Origin: Chimaeribacter californicus
GTDB taxonomy: Bacteria > Pseudomonadota > Gammaproteobacteria > Enterobacterales > Enterobacteriaceae
Assembly (NCBI RefSeq): GCF_002858675.1
Contig: NZ_PJZF01000018.1
Span: 36,753 to 100,752 of the forward strand
Direction: 5' to 3'
Length of the DNA stretch: 64,000 bases
In this document: positions 47,164 through 55,507 of the stretch, one piece after another
Position numbering within the stretch: position 1 is the stretch's first letter
Layout of the letters: each line of letters opens with the position of its first letter
Notes under the pieces: generated by a model
Database searches by the model: none
The model's input: only the letters and a program-made list of their open reading frames with translations
Told to the model about the DNA's origin: nothing
Translations under genes and position numbers: made by a program

Positions 47164-48075
47164 ATGACTGACACCTCCCGGCGCGCGTTCTGGCTGCTGC
47201 TTGGCTCCCTGTTTGCCCTTTACATTATCTGGGGTTCCACCTATTTCGCCATCCGCATTGGGGTGGAGAGCTTCCCGCCGCTGATGCTGGCCGGCATCCG
47301 TTACCTGTGCGGCGGGGTACTGCTGTTTGCATTCCTGCTGCTGCGCGGCCATGCGCTGCCGACCGGCAAACAATGGCTGGCGGCCGGGGTGATTGGCGTG
47401 CTGCTGCTGGCGGTAGGCAACGGGCTGGTGACGGTGGCGGAACATATGCAGGTGCCGTCCGGCATTGCGGCGGTGATGGTGGCCACGGTGCCGCTGTTTA
47501 CCCTCTGTTTCAGCCGGTTGTGGGGCATCGCGCACAGCCGCGTGGAGTGGAGCGGCGTGGCCATTGGGCTGGTGGGCATCGTGCTGCTGAACACCGGGCA
47601 TAACCTGGCCGGGAACCCGTGGGGCGCCGGGCTGATTCTGATCGCCTCGCTGAGCTGGGCGTTCGGCTCCGTCTGGAGTGCGCGCCTGCCGCTGCCCACC
47701 GGGCCGATGGCCGGGGCGGCGGAGATGCTGATTGCGGGCGCCGTGCTGCTGCTGACCAGTTGGCTGCACGGCGAAAAGCTCGCGGGCACACCCTCAACGC
47801 CAAGCCTGCTGGCGCTGGGCTACCTGATTCTGTTCGGCTCGGTGGTTGCCGTCAGCGCCTATATGTATCTGCTGAAAAATGTGCGCCCGGCGCTGGCGAC
47901 CAGTTACGCCTACGTTAACCCGATGGTGGCGGTGCTGATTGGCATCAGCCTGGGCGGGGAGCGGCTCACGGCGATTGAGTGGCTGGCGCTGGCGGTGATT
48001 CTGGCGGCGGTGCTGCTGGTGACGCTCGGCAAGCTGCTGTTCCGCCCGGCCACGGTTGCCCCGGTGAAAGGCTGA
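47164..48075 (+). CDS. yedA: DMT-family exporter YedA
   Basis: 303 residues, ten predicted helices in two EamA repeats. LFALYIIWGSTYFAIRIGVESFPPLMLAG and the C-terminal RPALATSYAYVNPMVAVLIG match E. coli YedA closely. Exports amino acids or small drugs; substrate not certain. Divergent from the PiT gene. Confidence 0.9.
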   Translation: MTDTSRRAFWLLLGSLFALYIIWGSTYFAIRIGVESFPPLMLAGIRYLCGGVLLFAFLLLRGHALPTGKQWLAAGVIGVLLLAVGNGLVTVAEHMQVPSGIAAVMVATVPLFTLCFSRLWGIAHSRVEWSGVAIGLVGIVLLNTGHNLAGNPWGAGLILIASLSWAFGSVWSARLPLPTGPMAGAAEMLIAGAVLLLTSWLHGEKLAGTPSTPSLLALGYLILFGSVVAVSAYMYLLKNVRPALATSYAYVNPMVAVLIGISLGGERLTAIEWLALAVILAAVLLVTLGKLLFRPATVAPVKG

Positions 48076-48140
48076 GGCCATGTTGGTTGTCAGCAGGGTG
48101 AAAAGCTCTATAATCCTGCTGCTAACCAAAGGATAACAAA

Positions 48141-48254
48141 ATGAACCATGTTGCAAAAAAAATCGTGATCGGTCTGGTGTCACTGATGGCGCTCGGTGCC
48201 ATCGGCGGCGTGATGCTGGCCGGGTATGCGGTGCTGATCGGCCCGCCGGCCTGA
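48141..48254 (+). CDS. Small single-span membrane protein (37 residues)
   Basis: ATG at 48141 with AAAGGA seven bases upstream; the product MNHVAKKIVIGLVSLMALGA continues with one hydrophobic helix rich in Gly and ends ...LIGPPA. It lies 65 bases after yedA on the same strand. The length, RBS and clear membrane segment make a real small protein likely, though no family is recognised. Confidence 0.55.
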   Translation: MNHVAKKIVIGLVSLMALGAIGGVMLAGYAVLIGPPA

Positions 48255-48256
48255 TC

Positions 48257-48745
48257 TCAGCCGCCGGGGCCGCGCCGCTGTTGCAGCACGGCGGCCCAGC
48301 GTTCAAACAGCATATCGGTGACAATCGCCAGCAACGCCACCAGAATCGCCCCCTGCAATACGTAGGCGGTATTGAAGCCGCTCAGGCCAATCACAATCGG
48401 TGAGCCGAGGCTCTGGGTGCCGACGCTGGAAGCGATGGCTGCCGTGCCGATGTTGACGATCACTGAGGTGCGGATGCCGGTAATGATCACCGGCGCGGCC
48501 AGCGGCAGCTCGACGCGCATCAGCATCTGCCAACGGCTCATGCCGACACCGAGCGCCACCTCACGGCTGGCCGCCGGGACAGACCCCAGCCCGGCCAGCG
48601 TGCCCTGCACCACCGGCAGCAGGCCATACAGCACCAGCGCCAGAATCGCCGGTTTCTCGCTGAAGCCCATCACCGGTACCGCCACCGCCAGCACCGCCAC
48701 CGGCGGGAACGTCTGCCCCATCGCCACCAGCGTCTCCGCGCCCAT
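48257..48745 (-). pseudogene. yehW: Truncated osmoprotectant permease YehW (N-terminal part deleted)
   Basis: The remaining 162 codons match the C-terminal two thirds of Yeh[74 protein letters not shown] and [17 protein letters not shown]. The first roughly 80 residues (first membrane helices) are missing, and the sequence joins the last codons of yehX directly. An ATG at 48743-48745 with GGAGGAGGG at ideal spacing could still allow translation of the shortened protein, but without its first helices a working permease is doubtful. Confidence 0.8.
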
Positions 48746-49673
48746 TGCCGCCCTCCTCCACCAGATCCTCCAGATGCAGCACGCCGAGCGGCCGCCCCTG
48801 ATCGTCCGCCACCGGCAGGCAGCGGGTGCCGCGCGCCACAAACAGCGACAGCGCATCGCGCAGCGTCAGGCTGGCGGCCACCGGCTCCCCGGTCGCCCGG
48901 CCCGGCCGCACCCGTTGCGCCACCTGCGCCTGCGCCAGCAGCTTGATGCCGAGATCGCTGCGGCCAAAGAAGTCCCGCACAAAGGCACTGGCGGGTTGCT
49001 GCAACAGCGCCAGCGGCGTGCCCTGCTGCACCACCCGGCCCTGATCCAGCAGCACAATGCGGTCAGCCAGCGCCAGCGCCTCGTCGATGTCATGGGTCAC
49101 CAGCACCACGGTGCGCCCGGAGATCTGGTGGATGCGCGCCACCTCCTCCTGCAATGCGCTGCGGGTCACCGGGTCGAGCGCGCCGAACGGCTCATCCATC
49201 AGCAGCACTTCCGGGTCAGCCGCCAGCGCCCGCGCCACCCCGACCCGCTGCTGCTGCCCGCCGGAGAGCTGGTGCGGGTAGCGGCCGCGGAACAGTTCCG
49301 GCTCGAGGTGCAGCAGCGCCAGCAGTTCGGTGACGCGATCGCGGATTTTCGCCTTCGGCCATTTCAGCAGCTGCGGCACGGTGGCGATGTTCTGCTCCAC
49401 CGTCCAGTGCGGGAACAGCCCAATCGACTGGATGGCATACCCCATGCGCCGCCGCAAATCCTGCGGTTTGAAGGCGTGGATCTCCTCACCGGCGAACAGA
49501 ATTTTGCCGCGGTCATGCTCCACCAGCCGGTTAATCATCTTCAGCGTGGTGGATTTGCCGGAACCGGAGGTGCCGATCAATACGGTGAATTCGCCGTCGG
49601 CGATGGTGAGCGTCAGGTCATCCACCACCGGTTTACCGGCGTAGAATTTGCTTACCTGCGAAAACTGAATCAT
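48561..49673 (-). CDS. yehX: Osmoprotectant ABC transporter ATPase YehX, with read-through extension
   Basis: Residues 1-307 are a complete YehX: Walker [10 protein letters not shown] at about 34-42, signature [15 protein letters not shown], Walker [13 protein letters not shown], and a CBS-like C-terminal region ([27 protein letters not shown]). The native stop is absent because a deletion joins the gene to the inside of yehW; the frame runs on for about 63 Gly/Ala-rich meaningless residues. ATG at 49673 overlaps the yehY stop (ATGA). Confidence 0.88.
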   Translation of the reverse strand: MIQFSQVSKFYAGKPVVDDLTLTIADGEFTVLIGTSGSGKSTTLKMINRLVEHDRGKILFAGEEIHAFKPQDLRRRMGYAIQSIGLFPHWTVEQNIATVPQLLKWPKAKIRDRVTELLALLHLEPELFRGRYPHQLSGGQQQRVGVARALAADPEVLLMDEPFGALDPVTRSALQEEVARIHQISGRTVVLVTHDIDEALALADRIVLLDQGRVVQQGTPLALLQQPASAFVRDFFGRSDLGIKLLAQAQVAQRVRPGRATGEPVAASLTLRDALSLFVARGTRCLPVADDQGRPLGVLHLEDLVEEGGNGRGDAGGDGADVPAGGGAGGGGTGDGLQRETGDSGAGAVWPAAGGAGHAGRAGVCPGGQP

Positions 49674-50842
49674 CTGCGGGGGGGTTCCAATACCGAAACA
49701 AGAAACGTAAACAAGCCGTCGATGACCACCGCCATCAGCACCACCGGGATCACCCCGAGCAGCACCAGATCCAGCGCGCTGCTCAGCAGCCCCTGGAACA
49801 TAATGGCCCCGAAGCCGCCTGCGCCAATCAACGCCGCCACCATCGCCAGCCCCACGGTCTGCACCGCCACCACCCGCACGCCGGAGAGGATCACCGGCAG
49901 CGCCAGCGGCAGCAGCACCTGCCGGAACAGCTGGCCGCGCGTCATGCCCATGCCGCGTGCGGCCTCCTGCACATGGGCGGGAACGGACGCCAGCCCCGCC
50001 ACCACGCTGCGCACCAAAGGCAGCAGCGAGTAGAGCACCAGCGCGATAATCGCCGGCGCAGTGCCGATGCCGCTGATGCCGAGCCGCCCGAGCCACGGCC
50101 AGGCGGCCGCCAGCCCGGCCAGCGGGGCGAGCAGCAGGCCGAACAGCGCAATCGACGGGATGGTCTGGATAATATTGAGCAGCGGGAACAGCGGCGCACG
50201 CCAGCGGGCGGAGCGGTAACAGAGCACGCCGAGCGGCAGCCCGATCAGCAGCGACGGCAACAGCGTGCCGCCCAACAAGCCGAGGTGCTGCCACAGCGCA
50301 TCATTGAATACCTCTTCGCGGTTGGCGTACTCCTGCATCAGCGACAGCGCGTCCAACCGCCCGCTGACCAGCAGCGCCACCACCGGCAGCACCATCTGCG
50401 CCCCCAGCAACAGCCGCAGGCCGCGCTGTGCCGTGATGTGGGTGACCGCATCTGAGCCGATCAGCAGGCACAGCGCCGCCGCTGCCCAGTACCCGCCCCC
50501 CAGCGAGGTGCGCGCAATGCTCTCCTCCCCGCCGGAGAGCGCCTGCGCCGTCAGCCCCGCCTGTTGCGTCAGGGTAAACAGCAGCGCCTCCGCCAGCAGC
50601 AGCGCCGCCAGCGAGGTAGTGCGCCGGGGCGGCAAACAGGCCGTCACCGCCAGCCCCGCCAGCGGCAGCAACCGCAGCCAGCCCCCACCGTGCAGCAGTG
50701 ACAGCAGGCCCATCGACTCACCCGACACCAGCCGGTTCGGCGCATGGCTGACGAACCCCAGCCCGGCGAGCGCCAGCGCCAGCAGCACCGCCAGCAACAG
50801 CAGCACCGGGTTCAGGCGGGGCATGGTCTGCACGTCCGGCAT
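49670..50842 (-). CDS. yehY: Osmoprotectant ABC transporter permease YehY
   Basis: 390 residues. An N-terminal half with several membrane helices and a C-terminal BPD permease domain with the EAA loop VQEAARGMGMTRGQLFRQVLLPLALPVILSGVRVV. Part of the YehZYXW (OsmU) low-affinity betaine-type importer, induced by osmotic stress through sigma-S in relatives. Overlaps both neighbours by four bases. Confidence 0.9.
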   Translation of the reverse strand: MPDVQTMPRLNPVLLLLAVLLALALAGLGFVSHAPNRLVSGESMGLLSLLHGGGWLRLLPLAGLAVTACLPPRRTTSLAALLLAEALLFTLTQQAGLTAQALSGGEESIARTSLGGGYWAAAALCLLIGSDAVTHITAQRGLRLLLGAQMVLPVVALLVSGRLDALSLMQEYANREEVFNDALWQHLGLLGGTLLPSLLIGLPLGVLCYRSARWRAPLFPLLNIIQTIPSIALFGLLLAPLAGLAAAWPWLGRLGISGIGTAPAIIALVLYSLLPLVRSVVAGLASVPAHVQEAARGMGMTRGQLFRQVLLPLALPVILSGVRVVAVQTVGLAMVAALIGAGGFGAIMFQGLLSSALDLVLLGVIPVVLMAVVIDGLFTFLVSVLEPPRR

Positions 50843-51765
50843 CAGGATTTCACGAAGCCTTTGTCTTTCAGGTATTTCTGCGCCACTTTTTTCGCATCAC
50901 GCCCGCCGACGGCAATCTGCGCGTTGAGTTTTTGCAGCGTCGGGCCGTCGAGTGAGGCAAACACCGGTTTCAGCAGCGCCGGGATGTTTTTATGCTGGTT
51001 GAGCACCGCTTCGCGGATGATCGGCGCCGGGGCGTAGATCGGCTGCACGCCCTGCGGGTCGCTCAGGGTTTGCAGCCCCAGCGCCGCCACCGGGCCGTCG
51101 GTGCCGTAGGCCATGGCGGCGTTGACGCCGGAAGTCTGCTCTGCGGCGGCTTTGATGGTCACGGCAGTGTCACCGCCCGCCAGCGACAGCAGCTGATCCT
51201 GCTTCAGGGTGAAGTGGTACGCCTGCTGGAAAGCGGGCAGCGCGTCCGGCCGCTCGATAAACTCCGCCGAGGCCGCCAGTTTAAAGGTGCCGCCGTGGCT
51301 GATGTATTTGCCGAGGTCATCCAGGCTGGTCAGGTGGTTCTGCTGCGCCAGATCCTGGCGCACCGCAATCGTCCAGGTGTTATTGGCCGGGGCCGGGTCG
51401 AGCCAGACAATCTTGTTCTGGTCGTAGTCGAGCTGTTTCACCTTGTCATAGCCCGCCTGGGCATTTTTCCAGGCCGGGTCGCTGTCCTGCGAGAAGAAGA
51501 ACGCGCCGTTGCCGGTGTATTCGGGGTAGATGTCGATTTCACCGGCGGTGATTGCCCCGCGCACCACTTTGGTGTTGCCGAGTTGCAGGCGGTTGGTGGT
51601 TTTGATGCCGTTGGCCTCCAGCACCTGAATGATCAGGTTGCCGAGCAGAGAGCCTTCGGTATCAATTTTCGAGCCGACGCGCACGGCGTCAGCCGCCTGC
51701 GCCAGCCCGGACACGGCGACCAGCGCCACCGCCAGCCAGCGCCCGATAAGGGTGGAACGGGACAT
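50842..51765 (-). CDS. yehZ: Osmoprotectant-binding protein YehZ (OsmF)
   Basis: 307 residues. Signal peptide ending GLAQAA, then VRVGSKIDTEGSLLGNLIIQVLEANGIKTTNRLQLGNTKVVRGAITAGEIDIYPEYTGNGAFFF, the OpuAC/glycine-betaine-binding pattern. First gene of the operon; AGGAGG is six bases before the ATG at 51763-51765. An upstream open extension is not coding. Confidence 0.93.
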   Translation of the reverse strand: MSRSTLIGRWLAVALVAVSGLAQAADAVRVGSKIDTEGSLLGNLIIQVLEANGIKTTNRLQLGNTKVVRGAITAGEIDIYPEYTGNGAFFFSQDSDPAWKNAQAGYDKVKQLDYDQNKIVWLDPAPANNTWTIAVRQDLAQQNHLTSLDDLGKYISHGGTFKLAASAEFIERPDALPAFQQAYHFTLKQDQLLSLAGGDTAVTIKAAAEQTSGVNAAMAYGTDGPVAALGLQTLSDPQGVQPIYAPAPIIREAVLNQHKNIPALLKPVFASLDGPTLQKLNAQIAVGGRDAKKVAQKYLKDKGFVKS

Positions 51766-51912
51766 GGAACTCCTCCTGATAATCAGATCGTGCTGCCCTG
51801 GATAAACATGCTTGCTGTCAAAAGGATAGCCGCGATTTCCCGGCTGACCAGCCGTGAAGGTGAACGGTGCGGCAAAACCGCGTTTTTCGGAGAAGTGCCG
51901 CACAGGGGAAAA

Positions 51913-51938
51913 CCGGCAGGCGGGCGCCTGCCGGGCAG
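51913..51938 (-). terminator. Terminator of the alcohol dehydrogenase-like gene
   Basis: CCGGCAGGCG and CGCCTGCCGG form a ten-base stem; on the minus strand it is followed by TTTTCCCC. It lies about 20 bases after the gene at 51952-52959. Confidence 0.65.
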
Positions 51939-51951
51939 GGGAAAACGGGGA

Positions 51952-52959
51952 TCAGAAGCCTTCCAGCACCGTTTTGCCGCGGGACGCGCCGGACTCCAGC
52001 AACGCATGGGCGCGCCGCAGGTTTTCCGCATTGATGGTGCCGAAATGCTGGCCAACGGTGGTGCGCAGCACCCCGCTGTCCAGCAAATCGGCCACGCGGT
52101 TCAGCAGTTCATGCTGTTTGATCATGTCCGGCGTTTCAAACATTGAGCGGGTGAACATCAGTTCCCAGTGCAGGGAAATCGCCTTGCGCTTGAGCGGCAT
52201 AGCGTCCAGCGAGGCCGGGTCATCAATCAGCCCCAGTTTGCCCTGCGGGGCCAGCACCTCTACCAGCTGCGCGTAGTGGCTGTCGGTGTGGGTCAGGCTG
52301 GCGACGTGCGTCACCTGCTCAATGCCGAGCGCCTTAAGCTGCGGGGCCAGCGGCTGATGGTGGTCGATCACATGGTGCGCGCCCTGTTGCGCTACCCACG
52401 CCTGCGTCTCGCCGCGTGAGGCGGTGCCGACGACTGTCATGCGGGTCAGCTGGCGTGCCAGCTGGGTGAGGATCGAGCCGACGCCGCCTGCCGCGCCGAC
52501 AATCAACAGCGTCTCGCCCTCGCCGCCCTGCTCCGTGACGCCGAGCCGGTCAAACAGCAGCTCCCAGGCGGTGATGGCGGTCAGCGGCAGCGCGGCGCTG
52601 TCAGCAAAGTTAAGCGAAGTGGGTTTACGGCCGACGATGCGCTCATCCACCAGATGAAGCTCGCTGTAGCAGCCGGGGCGGATAATCGACCCGGCGTAAA
52701 ACACCTCATCACCCGGTTTGAACAGCGTGACTTCCGGCCCCACCGACTCCACCACCCCGGCGACGTCCCAGCCCAGCACGCGCGGCCCGTTGGTTTCGCC
52801 GTTTGCCCGCACTTTGGTATCCACCGGGTTCACGGCAATCGCTTTCACCTGCACCCGCAGGTCACGCGCGCCGGGTTGCGGCTCAGGCAGGTCAGTATCA
52901 AACAGCGCCCGAGGGTCGTTAATCGGCAAACCGGGTTGCTCATAGGCAATGGCTTTCAT
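51952..52959 (-). CDS. Zinc-type alcohol dehydrogenase-like protein (quinone oxidoreductase branch)
   Basis: 335 residues, medium-chain dehydrogenase fold. GroES-like N-terminal part (AIAVNPVDTKVRANG; RVLGWDVAGVVESVGPEVTLFKPGDEVFYAG), Rossmann part LLIVGAAGGVGSILTQLARQL binding NADPH. The structural and catalytic zinc ligands of true alcohol dehydrogenases are missing, so it is more likely a quinone or enone reductase. AAGGAG precedes the ATG. Confidence 0.88.
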   Translation of the reverse strand: MKAIAYEQPGLPINDPRALFDTDLPEPQPGARDLRVQVKAIAVNPVDTKVRANGETNGPRVLGWDVAGVVESVGPEVTLFKPGDEVFYAGSIIRPGCYSELHLVDERIVGRKPTSLNFADSAALPLTAITAWELLFDRLGVTEQGGEGETLLIVGAAGGVGSILTQLARQLTRMTVVGTASRGETQAWVAQQGAHHVIDHHQPLAPQLKALGIEQVTHVASLTHTDSHYAQLVEVLAPQGKLGLIDDPASLDAMPLKRKAISLHWELMFTRSMFETPDMIKQHELLNRVADLLDSGVLRTTVGQHFGTINAENLRRAHALLESGASRGKTVLEGF

Positions 52960-53138
52960 CTTCAGCTCCTTCAGATTTGTGGCAGTGCGCCGCTGCGCAC
53001 CTCAGGCCTCAAGCATAGCCGCCCCAACCAGCCGGATACAGCCGGGTTACCGGGTAACAGTTTCATTGCAGGAGTGAAAATGGGAAAGCCCGCTCCGGCC
53101 TCTGACGGCGGGACGGGCAATCAGCCGGCATGGGAAAA

Positions 53139-53840
53139 TTAATTCAGCCCCAGTTTTTGCAGGGTCAGCGGCCCAATAATCCCGTCAGAAACCAGATTAT
53201 TGGCTTCCTGAAAGGCTGCCACGGCCGCGATGGTCATCGGGCCGTAAGTATTGTCAACCGGCCCCGGATCAAACCCTGCGTGTTTCAGTGCCTGCTGCAC
53301 CTGCCCCACCAACGGCGATGTCGTTAATGGATTGGTAAGTTGTAATAACAGCGGCAATGCGCTATTCACGGTGCCCGGTTGGCCCGCCAGGTAAATCAGC
53401 GCAGGCAATTTGGCGTAATAGTGCCAAAGCCGGCCTTCCACTTTTCCATGCATTACCCCACTTTGCTTCCCAGCCGCTTCCACGGTGCCGCCTTGACCAT
53501 CTGACATAGCCACATGCCCCATTTTTCCCGACAGGGGCGGTTTACGCACCAGAAACACACCAGCCGTGGTAAACGCTTCCTCCAGTGTCGAGGGTATCAG
53601 CACCTGCTCTTTCGCATCACGTTCCCAGGCTCCCGAATAAGCGTCGGCACTGGCCGGGTGATTATGGTTATTGACGCAGCCATACAGCGTTTCTGTCATC
53701 TGATAAGCCAGCCAGGACGTGAATTCGGCACAATCCCAGGCGTTATGCCAGTTTGGGTTATTTTTCGGTACGACAACATGGATGTAGTTTTCACCCAGAC
53801 GACTTTTCGCCAGGGCCAACATATCAAGGTTTGTGTTCAT
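53139..53840 (-). CDS. Probable NlpC/P60- or CHAP-like cell-wall hydrolase with peptidoglycan-binding domain
   Basis: 233 residues. N-terminal cysteine-peptidase-like domain: WDCAEFTSWLAYQM (Cys37) and GKMGHVAMSDGQGGTVEAAG (His109, acidic Glu121), the Cys-His-acid order of NlpC/P60 and CHAP enzymes. C-terminal peptidoglycan-binding type 1 domain at about 172-232 (VGQVQQALKHAGFDPGPVDNTYGPMTIAAVAAFQEANNLVSDGIIG). No signal peptide or membrane helix. Second gene of a two-gene operon; its ATG overlaps the stop of the membrane protein gene by four bases. Confidence 0.78.
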   Translation of the reverse strand: MNTNLDMLALAKSRLGENYIHVVVPKNNPNWHNAWDCAEFTSWLAYQMTETLYGCVNNHNHPASADAYSGAWERDAKEQVLIPSTLEEAFTTAGVFLVRKPPLSGKMGHVAMSDGQGGTVEAAGKQSGVMHGKVEGRLWHYYAKLPALIYLAGQPGTVNSALPLLLQLTNPLTTSPLVGQVQQALKHAGFDPGPVDNTYGPMTIAAVAAFQEANNLVSDGIIGPLTLQKLGLN

Positions 53841-55231
53841 GAGGATTTACCTGCCTGGATTTTAGTGAGTATTGCATTCGGTGGCGAGGGTAAAGAAGCT
53901 GATTCTGACTCGCTGATTTTCTGATAGATAACCCGCCAGATCTGCCATAACCGCGCGATATACAGGTCGCTGCAGATGAGGTTAATCATATTGTCCAACG
54001 CATCACCACTGTTACTTATTGGACAGGACTGTTTACTCAGGGGACAGGAATCCGGGATAGCCATCAGCTCCACGGCAGGATCACCCAGCAGAATGCGATA
54101 TAGCCGGGTGCGTAAGTCGTGATTCGGGCCAATAAGCAAAAGATCAAATACCGTCCGGATATTCAGTTCACGCAACTGGAGTGTTTTTTTCGAGCCGACG
54201 GCGATGATTAATTGCGCCTGTGCTATCCAGTCCATTATTTCATAGAGCCCGTAAGGGGTCTCAACAAACAATTGAATAGGGTTGGCGGTCGCCAGATTTT
54301 GTACATCCCCTATTTCAAACTCTTCCAATCTGAACTTCATATAGGGATCGATACCAATGATCATATCCAGCGGATAATCCTTCATCAGCCGCTTATCCTC
54401 TTTATATACCCGTCGTAGCGCCAGATATGGGAAGCGTGCAATCAATACATCGATAAATGCCAGCGGAAACAGTCCGACCAGTAACGCAATCGCCACAATC
54501 ATCAGGGTAGTACTGCCGGCTTTATTCACTGCTGCCTGCTTGTTATCAGAGGGGGTCTGGGCAGTCTCAGGTGCAGTCCGGTCAGCAGTAACCGCTGCCG
54601 GAGCCGTCCCTGTTGCACCCGGAGCGGGAGCCGCTGCTGTTTGGACACTGTTTTCCGCTGCTTTAATTTCTGCATTCATCACACCGCTGTAATAGATTGC
54701 CCCGACAATCACCAGCGGCAATAAAATACGGAAAAAGGCGCGAAAATAGGAAACGGGCGACAGATCAAAATTCGCCACCCGCCGCAGCAGGTATTGCATT
54801 GTCCAGAGGTAAGCACCTAAAAAGGTAAAAGTAAACACCATACGGGACAGGTATTCACCCTCTTTTAGATCCTCAACACTCATCTTATAAACATGATAAA
54901 TCGTATGAAGAGAAATATAGAAGCAGCCTGTCGCCAGACAGGTATAAAGCACCACAGGCACAATGTAATAGACCAAAACGCCGTCTTCATCTGCCGTATT
55001 ACCATTGCCTTCCTCATTAACATTATATTTATATTTCATCACCTCCATTGAAGGGATACTTTTTTTGGCAGAGAGCCCAAAGACGTCATCTAATTCCAGC
55101 AGCAGCGCGGAACGGATGGCGCGGATGTTTTTCCGGCCGATATAAATACCCACCGGCAAGGCACCGCCTAACACCACAGAGAATAAAAAAAAAATTACCT
55201 GCTCGTGATGAGTGTAGATAGAGTGAAACAT
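53837..55231 (-). CDS. Five-span membrane protein of unknown function
   Basis: 464 residues, not recognised. Membrane segments at about 11-31, 86-112, 131-149, 165-184 and 243-267; an Ala/Pro/Thr-rich linker separates the last two. The C-terminal cytoplasmic part (about 190 residues) contains EIGDVQNLATANPIQLFVE with following helices DWIAQAQLIIAVG and LRELNIRTVFDLLLIG, which look like helix-hairpin-helix units. GGAGGAAAA gives a strong RBS. AT-richer than its neighbours, suggesting transfer. Translationally coupled to the hydrolase gene. Confidence 0.7.
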   Translation of the reverse strand: MFHSIYTHHEQVIFFLFSVVLGGALPVGIYIGRKNIRAIRSALLLELDDVFGLSAKKSIPSMEVMKYKYNVNEEGNGNTADEDGVLVYYIVPVVLYTCLATGCFYISLHTIYHVYKMSVEDLKEGEYLSRMVFTFTFLGAYLWTMQYLLRRVANFDLSPVSYFRAFFRILLPLVIVGAIYYSGVMNAEIKAAENSVQTAAAPAPGATGTAPAAVTADRTAPETAQTPSDNKQAAVNKAGSTTLMIVAIALLVGLFPLAFIDVLIARFPYLALRRVYKEDKRLMKDYPLDMIIGIDPYMKFRLEEFEIGDVQNLATANPIQLFVETPYGLYEIMDWIAQAQLIIAVGSKKTLQLRELNIRTVFDLLLIGPNHDLRTRLYRILLGDPAVELMAIPDSCPLSKQSCPISNSGDALDNMINLICSDLYIARLWQIWRVIYQKISESESASLPSPPNAILTKIQAGKSS

Positions 55232-55475
55232 TTTTCCTCCGGAAAATACCGGAAATGCTTTTTATTCCTCCCGGAACAGGGAGGGGTCAGGTTAATTCTG
55301 CTGATATTAACGTTTCTGATGTACACCCGCTTTTTACCGCTGGATAATATTGAATAAGCATAACAGGCGAAGTTTTGAGAAGGCGGCGACATATCATTTC
55401 ATAGCTTATTGTTTCGCTCAGAAATTATTTCATAATCATGAAAATGATAAGCGACATAAGGGATGAAAATTTCAT

Positions 55476-55499
55476 AAAAAGAGGGGCATAACGCCCCTC
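55476..55499 (-). terminator. Terminator of the SUFU-like gene
   Basis: On the minus strand GAGGGGC, loop GTTAT, GCCCCTC, TTTTTATG: a textbook intrinsic terminator eight bases beyond the stop of the gene at 55508. Confidence 0.9.
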
Positions 55500-55507
55500 C
55501 GGCAGGG

